Assembly (NCBI GenBank): GCA_900768995.1
Contig: CAAGEZ010000044.1
Span: 1-9,870 of the forward strand
Direction: 5' to 3'
From: Oscillospiraceae bacterium
GTDB lineage: Bacteria; Bacillota; Clostridia; Oscillospirales; Ruminococcaceae
DNA: 9,870 nt
Within the stretch, counting starts at the first letter, position 1. Every line of letters begins with the position of its first letter. Below the pieces are notes generated by a model that had not been told where the DNA came from, searched no databases, and saw only the letters and a program-made list of their open reading frames with translations. Of the stretch, positions 6,626-9,870 are shown one piece after another. The position numbers and the translations under genes were made by a program.

Positions 6626-7741
6626 ATGGATAAGATAAAACTCAGCTGCCCCTGTCATTTCGGACTTGAAAGCGTTCTGAATTTCGAGGTCAGAAAAATG
6701 GGGGGAGAAAACATCTCCGTTACCGACGGCCGTGTTACCTTTGAGGGCGATGAAAATATGATCGCCCGTGCAAACATCTGCCTCGCCACCGCCGAAAGGG
6801 TTCAGATACTTTTAGGCGAATTTGAGGCTGACACCTTTGACAAGCTTTTCGAGGGCGTAAGGACGCTTCCCCTTGAAAGATTTATCGGAAAAAATGATGC
6901 ATTCCCCGTTAAGGGTCACAGCATCAGCTCCGCTCTTTCAAGCATTCCCGCCTGCCAGTCGATCATCAAGAAAGCGGCTGTAAAGCGACTTGAAAGTGTT
7001 TATCACGTAAGCTATTTTGAGGAAACGGGAGCCGTTCATCAGCTCCAGTTCAACATCTTAAAGGACAAGGCTTCCATATATCTTGACACCTCGGGAGCAG
7101 GTCTCCACAAGCGTGGCTACCGCCGAAATTCCAACGCCGCACCTATCAAGGAAACTCTTGCGGCAGGCATAATCGACCTTGCTCAGGTAAGGCGTGACAC
7201 GGTTTTCTGCGACCCCTTCTGCGGAAGCGGAACACTGCTCATTGAAGCGGCATACAAGGCTCTGAACATTGCTCCGGGTCTCAAGCGCACCTTTGCTGCG
7301 GAAAAATGGGACAGTCTCCCTGAAAACATCTGGCGTGAAGAGCGAACAAGGGCTATGGACAGCATCATCAGGGACAGCGATTTCTATGCATACGGATATG
7401 ACATTGACCCCGAATGTGTTGCCCTTTCCACCGACAACTGTGCAAAGGCAGGTGTCAGAAACAGGATAAAAGTGGAAAAGGCTGACATCAAGGATTATGT
7501 TAACAGGGACAACACCCTTACAGTCTGCAATCCCCCATACGGCGAGCGACTTCTTGAAATAAAGGAAGCCGAAAAGCTGTACGAAGTTATGGGCAAGGTT
7601 TTCCTTGCTGACAAAGAGCACCCCTGCTCTGTAATCGCTCCCCACGAGGATTTCGAGAAATTCTTCGGCAAGCGTGCGGACAAGCGGAGAAAGCTTTACA
7701 ACGGTATGATAAAATGCCAGCTTTTCTCTTATTACAAATAA
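6626..7741 (+). CDS. rlmL: RlmL-type 23S rRNA (guanine-N2) methyltransferase, THUMP domain
   Basis: This is a 371-aa S-adenosylmethionine-dependent RNA methyltransferase of the UPF0020/COG0116 family. E. coli RlmL methylates N2 of G2445 in 23S rRNA, and the Bacillus relative is YpsC. A THUMP RNA-binding region covers about residues 45-155. The Rossmann domain has LHKRGYR at 160-166, SAM motif FCDPFCGSGT at 194-203, the acidic residue near YDIDPE (258-263), and catalytic NPPYGERL at 302-309. The C-terminus KRRKLYNGMIKCQLFSYYK is typical for the family. It lacks the RlmK half found fused in gamma-proteobacteria, as is normal in Firmicutes. AAGGA lies eight bases before the ATG and only 17 bases follow the PBP stop, so the two are co-transcribed. 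The exact target base is inferred. Confidence 0.93.
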   Translation: MDKIKLSCPCHFGLESVLNFEVRKMGGENISVTDGRVTFEGDENMIARANICLATAERVQILLGEFEADTFDKLFEGVRTLPLERFIGKNDAFPVKGHSISSALSSIPACQSIIKKAAVKRLESVYHVSYFEETGAVHQLQFNILKDKASIYLDTSGAGLHKRGYRRNSNAAPIKETLAAGIIDLAQVRRDTVFCDPFCGSGTLLIEAAYKALNIAPGLKRTFAAEKWDSLPENIWREERTRAMDSIIRDSDFYAYGYDIDPECVALSTDNCAKAGVRNRIKVEKADIKDYVNRDNTLTVCNPPYGERLLEIKEAEKLYEVMGKVFLADKEHPCSVIAPHEDFEKFFGKRADKRRKLYNGMIKCQLFSYYK

Positions 7742-7752
7742 GATATAAACAA

Positions 7753-7796
7753 AGCCTCGGTCGTCTGAACTGACAGCCGAGGCTCTTACTGTTTTA
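7753..7796. terminator. Hairpin terminator shared by two convergent genes
   Basis: AGCCTCGG at 7753-7760 pairs perfectly with CCGAGGCT at 7777-7784 across a 16-base loop. On the forward strand CTTACTGTTTT follows, and on the reverse strand TTTGTTTATAT follows. It lies 12 bases after the rlmL stop and 10 bases after the 65-aa gene's stop, so it probably ends transcripts from both sides. The T-runs are interrupted, so efficiency may be moderate. Confidence 0.75.
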
Positions 7797-7991
7797 TCCG
7801 TTTATTTTTTTATCCTGATCAATAGGCACCCACAATCCCGAACCGGTTTTCACCATTCCGCTCCTGCGGCGGTCTATCTCTTCCATAAGCTTCTCGTTCA
7901 TTTTCTTCTCGGCACTGTCGAGCATATCCGATACGGCAGTAAGCTCCTCATCGGAAAGCAGATCGGCATTTATGTGCTTTATTCTTGGCAT
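7794..7991 (-). CDS. Small hypothetical protein, 65 aa
   Basis: I do not recognise this family. The protein is soluble and charged; residues about 10-45 look like a helical, possibly coiled-coil segment rich in Glu and Lys, followed by SGLWVPIDQD. It is likely a real gene: GGAGG at 8003-7999 is seven bases before the ATG, it has its own near-consensus promoter at 8024-8052, and a terminator follows its stop. An overlapping out-of-frame ATG just upstream is not preferred. It is last in the leftward rtcB cluster but can be expressed independently. Confidence 0.75.
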   Translation of the reverse strand: MPRIKHINADLLSDEELTAVSDMLDSAEKKMNEKLMEEIDRRRSGMVKTGSGLWVPIDQDKKING

Positions 7992-8023
7992 AGCATTTCC
8001 TCCCGAACATTTTTATGATACCC

Positions 8024-8052
8024 ATTATATCACATCTGCTGTATAATTTCAA
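8024..8052 (-). promoter_or_regulatory. Promoter of the 65-aa protein gene
   Basis: The leftward strand has -35 TTGAAA at 8052-8047, a 17-base spacer and perfect -10 TATAAT at 8029-8024 preceded by TGA (extended -10). The leader would be about 25 bases. It begins two bases after the stop of the 57-aa gene. Confidence 0.8.
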
Positions 8053-8054
8053 TA

Positions 8055-8228
8055 TCAAAGCTCTGTCCGTGAAAGCTCCGCCTTTTTTCTTGCTCTGTTA
8101 TACTTTTTAAGTCCATCGGCTGTCCTTGTAACAGGGTTTAATCCGTTCCAGTCCCTGCGCCGTTTTGAGTAAAATTCCCGCCTGTTCTTCTTGCTCATTT
8201 TTTCAAGAGGCACGAATTTATCTGCCAT
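8055..8228 (-). CDS. Small very basic protein, 57 aa, coupled to rtcB
   Basis: I do not recognise a named family. The protein, starting MADKFVPLEKMSKKNRREFY, has 18 Lys/Arg and 7 Asp/Glu in 57 residues, with basic clusters KKNRR and KRRR, then WNGLNPVTR. Such charge suggests binding to nucleic acid, but this is inference. I chose the ATG at 8228, with AGGTGAGG ending three bases upstream, over the in-frame GTG at 8237. It overlaps the last 11 bases of rtcB in another frame, so its translation is probably coupled to that of the RNA ligase and a functional link is plausible. No membrane span or signal is seen. Confidence 0.75.
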   Translation of the reverse strand: MADKFVPLEKMSKKNRREFYSKRRRDWNGLNPVTRTADGLKKYNRARKKAELSRTEL

Positions 8229-9429
8229 TTTCCTCACCTGCCTTATAGTTGTAGATTGGCTTTATAACTTCGGTAATATCCGCCGTATCGCCGATATTAT
8301 CAATGATATCGTTCATACTTTTGTACGCCATAGGGCACTCATCAAGAGTGGCTGAATTGATAGTTGATGAGTAAATGCCTGCCATCTGCTTCTTAAATTC
8401 GCTCACCGTAAAGCTCTGCTTTGCCTGACTTCTGCTGAAAAGCCTGCCTGCACCGTGAGGGGCGGAAAAGTTCCAGTCCGGATTACCCTTGCCGATGCAG
8501 ATAAGACTGCCGTCACGCATATTTATGGGAATGATGAGCCGCTCGCCCTTCTGTGCCGAAACAGAGCCTTTTCTGACTATCATATTTTCCGTGTCGATGT
8601 AGTTGTGGACGGTGGTAAATTCGTCCGAAACTTTAAGCTTCATTCCACGGATAATATCGTCCATCATAGCCTTTCTGTTCATCATCGCAAATTCCTGGAC
8701 TATTTTCATATCGTGGATATAATCGTCAAAGGCAGAGCCGAAAACATAGGCAAGATGATCGGGAACGGTCTTTTTTACCTGCATATTCAGCTTTTTCAAA
8801 GCAGCGTTTATCTCCTTTTCCCTGCCTGCCGACTTCATTTCCGCAATGAGCTTCTTTACATCAGCATCACCCGAATGCTTCAGCTCATCTACAGCCCGCT
8901 TCTGATAATGCTTTGCCACCTCAACACCAAGATGTCTCGAACCGCTGTGTATAACGATGTAGATGCCGCTTTCGCCCTTGTCGGCTTCAATAAAGTGATT
9001 GCCGCCGCCGAGAGTGCCGAGGGAAAGATATGCCCTGTCAAGGCTGATATACTTTGCGCATCTGAGCTCACTGAGCCTTAACTTTCCGGCATATCTGTGT
9101 TCCTTGTCCCTGATTGAAAAGCCCGAAGGGATGCTCAATTTTATGAATTTGTCCAGCTGCTCCGGTTCAAGCTGTCTGCCCTTGATAAGGACAGTTTCCA
9201 TTCCGCAGCCGATATCCACACCCACAAGATTTGGCACGACCCTGTCCGTCACGGTCATGGTGGTGCCGATTACACAGCCCGCTCCTGCGTGGACATCAGG
9301 CATCATTCTGATACGTTCATTTTCCGTAAACTTCTGATTGCAAAGGTCATATATCTGTCTTACGGAATCCTCATCGACCTTATCCGCAAAGACCTTTGCA
9401 GTGCTGTATTTTCCTCTTATCTCAAACAT
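8218..9429 (-). CDS. rtcB: RNA-splicing ligase RtcB
   Basis: This is a 403-aa GTP- and Mn2+-dependent RNA ligase that joins 3'-phosphate or 2',3'-cyclic phosphate ends to 5'-OH ends, in bacteria thought to repair cleaved tRNA or rRNA. The expected motifs are present: MPDVHAG at 43-49, VDIGCGM at 71-77 (metal ligands Asp72 and Cys75), GGGNHF at 141-146, HSGSR at 161-165, HNY at 275-277, RKGSVSAQKGE at 286-296, and APHGAGR at 323-329 with His325 as the likely guanylylated residue. Length fits bacterial members (E. coli about 408 aa). The ATG at 9429 has AAGGAG seven bases upstream. No archease or RtcA gene is nearby. A small ORF with a terminator precedes it, and a basic 57-aa ORF overlaps its end. 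Confidence 0.96.
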   Translation of the reverse strand: MFEIRGKYSTAKVFADKVDEDSVRQIYDLCNQKFTENERIRMMPDVHAGAGCVIGTTMTVTDRVVPNLVGVDIGCGMETVLIKGRQLEPEQLDKFIKLSIPSGFSIRDKEHRYAGKLRLSELRCAKYISLDRAYLSLGTLGGGNHFIEADKGESGIYIVIHSGSRHLGVEVAKHYQKRAVDELKHSGDADVKKLIAEMKSAGREKEINAALKKLNMQVKKTVPDHLAYVFGSAFDDYIHDMKIVQEFAMMNRKAMMDDIIRGMKLKVSDEFTTVHNYIDTENMIVRKGSVSAQKGERLIIPINMRDGSLICIGKGNPDWNFSAPHGAGRLFSRSQAKQSFTVSEFKKQMAGIYSSTINSATLDECPMAYKSMNDIIDNIGDTADITEVIKPIYNYKAGEENGR

Positions 9430-9441
9430 AATTTCTCCTTA

Positions 9442-9455
9442 TTGTCAATTGTCAA
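9442..9455 (-). repeat. Tandem 7-bp repeat TTGACAA-TTGACAA before rtcB
   Basis: On the leftward strand TTGACAA occurs twice in direct tandem, between the terminator T-run and the rtcB ribosome binding site. Each copy resembles a -35 hexamer, but no good -10 fits 16-18 bases downstream, where the rtcB Shine-Dalgarno site and start codon lie. The central CAATTG makes the block partly palindromic, so an operator is possible. Confidence 0.5.
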
Positions 9456-9491
9456 TAAAAAAGCACTTTCCCCCGAAAGAGAAAGTGCTTT
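9455..9491 (-). terminator. Strong intrinsic terminator between the 31-codon ORF and rtcB
   Basis: On the leftward strand AAAGCACTTTC (9491-9481 region) pairs with GAAAGTGCTTT (9470-9460 region) as an 11-bp perfect stem around a 10-base loop, followed by a run of T. It points leftward, away from the sigma factor and the small ORF and toward rtcB, whose start is 25 bases further on. It either ends the small upstream transcript or acts as an attenuator for rtcB. Confidence 0.85.
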
Positions 9492-9523
9492 AGGTATGTC
9501 TTTAAAATGTGCATAAATCTGCG

Positions 9524-9619
9524 TCAGTTTATGGCACGGCAAGGCAGACCTATTCGTTTCATTTTCAGGTCAATTGCTGTATTATAGCTGATTATTGTAA
9601 GTCTTGTAAGTCGTTTCAT
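9524..9619 (-). CDS. Small ORF, 31 aa, between sigma factor and rtcB
   Basis: I do not recognise this peptide. It begins MKRLTRLTII and ends GLPCRAIN, is basic, has one cysteine, and lacks a membrane span or signal peptide. The case for translation is a perfect AAAGGAGG at 9634-9627 seven bases before the ATG, a consensus promoter at 9653-9681, and a strong terminator 33 bases after its stop. Together these make a complete transcription unit of about 190 bases. The start codon and part of the Shine-Dalgarno site can pair with the ORF's own 3' part, which suggests control of its translation or that the RNA itself is functional. It could be a leader peptide for rtcB, an independent small protein, or the coding part of a dual-function RNA. 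Confidence 0.55.
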   Translation of the reverse strand: MKRLTRLTIISYNTAIDLKMKRIGLPCRAIN

Positions 9620-9629
9620 AGATCTGCCT
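9542..9629 (-). promoter_or_regulatory. Long-range RNA stem hiding the small ORF's ribosome binding site
   Basis: On the leftward strand AGGCAGATCTAT (9629-9618) can pair with ATAGGTCTGCCT (9553-9542): 12 base pairs with one G-U, closing a loop of about 64 bases. The first arm covers the end of the Shine-Dalgarno site, the spacer and the first two bases of the ATG. A translating ribosome would open the stem from its distal arm. The pairing is seen directly; its regulatory effect is inference. Confidence 0.5.
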
Positions 9630-9652
9630 CCTTTCAAAATTTATTGTATGTA

Positions 9653-9681
9653 ATGTTATCACGAAATAAAATCAGTGTCAA
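9653..9681 (-). promoter_or_regulatory. Promoter of the 31-codon ORF unit
   Basis: The leftward strand has a consensus -35 TTGACA at 9681-9676, exactly 17 bases, and -10 TAACAT at 9658-9653 preceded by TGA (extended -10). The expected start near 9646 gives a 27-base leader before the ATG at 9619. The remaining stretch up to the sigma factor stop (9682-9750) is AT-rich with no clear terminator. Confidence 0.75.
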
Positions 9682-9750
9682 TAGATATTTCAATATTTTG
9701 TACAAATCCACAAAACCAAATATTTTTTTCTGCGTTGAGCTGTATATATT

Positions 9751-9870
9751 TTACCCCTCATACCTCTCTTTCAGCTTCTCCAACGCCTTTTTCTCTATCC
9801 GTGATACATAAGAACGGGAGATGTTCAGCTTATCCGCAACCTCTCGCTGGGTCAGGGGCTTCAAGCCGTA
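9751..9870 (-). CDS. Sporulation-type RNA polymerase sigma factor (SigE/SigK-like), C-terminal end only
   Basis: Leftward translation from the right edge to the TAA at 9753-9751 gives 39 residues starting YGLKPLTQREVADKLNISRS and ending KLKERYEG. This is sigma-70 region 4.2, the helix-turn-helix that contacts the -35 element; TQREVADKLNISRSYVSRIEK is typical of the sporulation sigma factors SigE, SigK, SigF and SigG, closest in my memory to SigE/SigK. The rest lies outside the window, so the exact member cannot be named, and SigK-like genes are also kept by Clostridia that rarely sporulate. No clear terminator follows. Confidence 0.85.
   Translation of the reverse strand, partial: YGLKPLTQREVADKLNISRSYVSRIEKKALEKLKERYEG

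Noticed and set aside
9581..9586. TATAAT on the leftward strand inside the 31-codon ORF
   Set aside because: The -35 at 17 bases (TTACAA) matches poorly, and transcripts from it would still meet the terminator before rtcB.
1..9870. CRISPR arrays, tRNA or rRNA genes, phage genes
   Set aside because: No regularly spaced repeats, tRNA-like or rRNA-like segments, or phage structural genes were seen anywhere in the window.

Overview
The window looks like chromosomal DNA of a low-to-mid GC Clostridia species, most like the Ruminococcus/Oscillospiraceae group. This rests on the end of a sporulation-type sigma factor at the right edge, strong AAAGGAGG-type Shine-Dalgarno sites, TTG starts, TTGACA/TATAAT promoters with TG extensions, and protein styles I associate with that group. 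The species is an inference; no rRNA or other marker gene is present.

Left part (1-2604). The first 118 bases are the end of an IS3-type insertion sequence pointing out of the window, with the first 13 codons of its OrfA. Next come two leftward genes: a cyclophilin peptidyl-prolyl isomerase and a membrane protein with RING-like and zinc-ribbon modules at its N-terminus. A divergent promoter region separates them from a rightward TVP38/TMEM64 (VTT/DedA-like) membrane protein.

Middle (2605-7800). A 161-bp MITE-like element with perfect inverted ends and a TAA duplication sits exactly between the stop codons of the VTT gene and an unrecognised 437-aa leftward gene. That gene diverges from a class A penicillin-binding protein, which is followed after 17 bases by an RlmL-type 23S rRNA methyltransferase. 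A hairpin usable in both directions closes that operon.

Right part (7794-9870, all leftward). The order of transcription is the end of a SigE/SigK-like sigma factor, a compact unit made of promoter, 31-codon ORF and strong terminator, then the RNA ligase rtcB, a 57-aa very basic protein overlapping the rtcB end, and a 65-aa protein with its own promoter. No convincing promoter lies between the terminator and rtcB, and a 12-bp stem can hide the ribosome binding site of the 31-codon ORF. The stretch 9430-9750 is therefore the best candidate for an undescribed element: either an attenuating leader of rtcB or an independent small RNA/small protein gene.

The housekeeping functions are protein folding, envelope synthesis, rRNA modification and RNA repair. 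Apart from the PBP-RlmL pair and the rtcB cluster they do not form one pathway.
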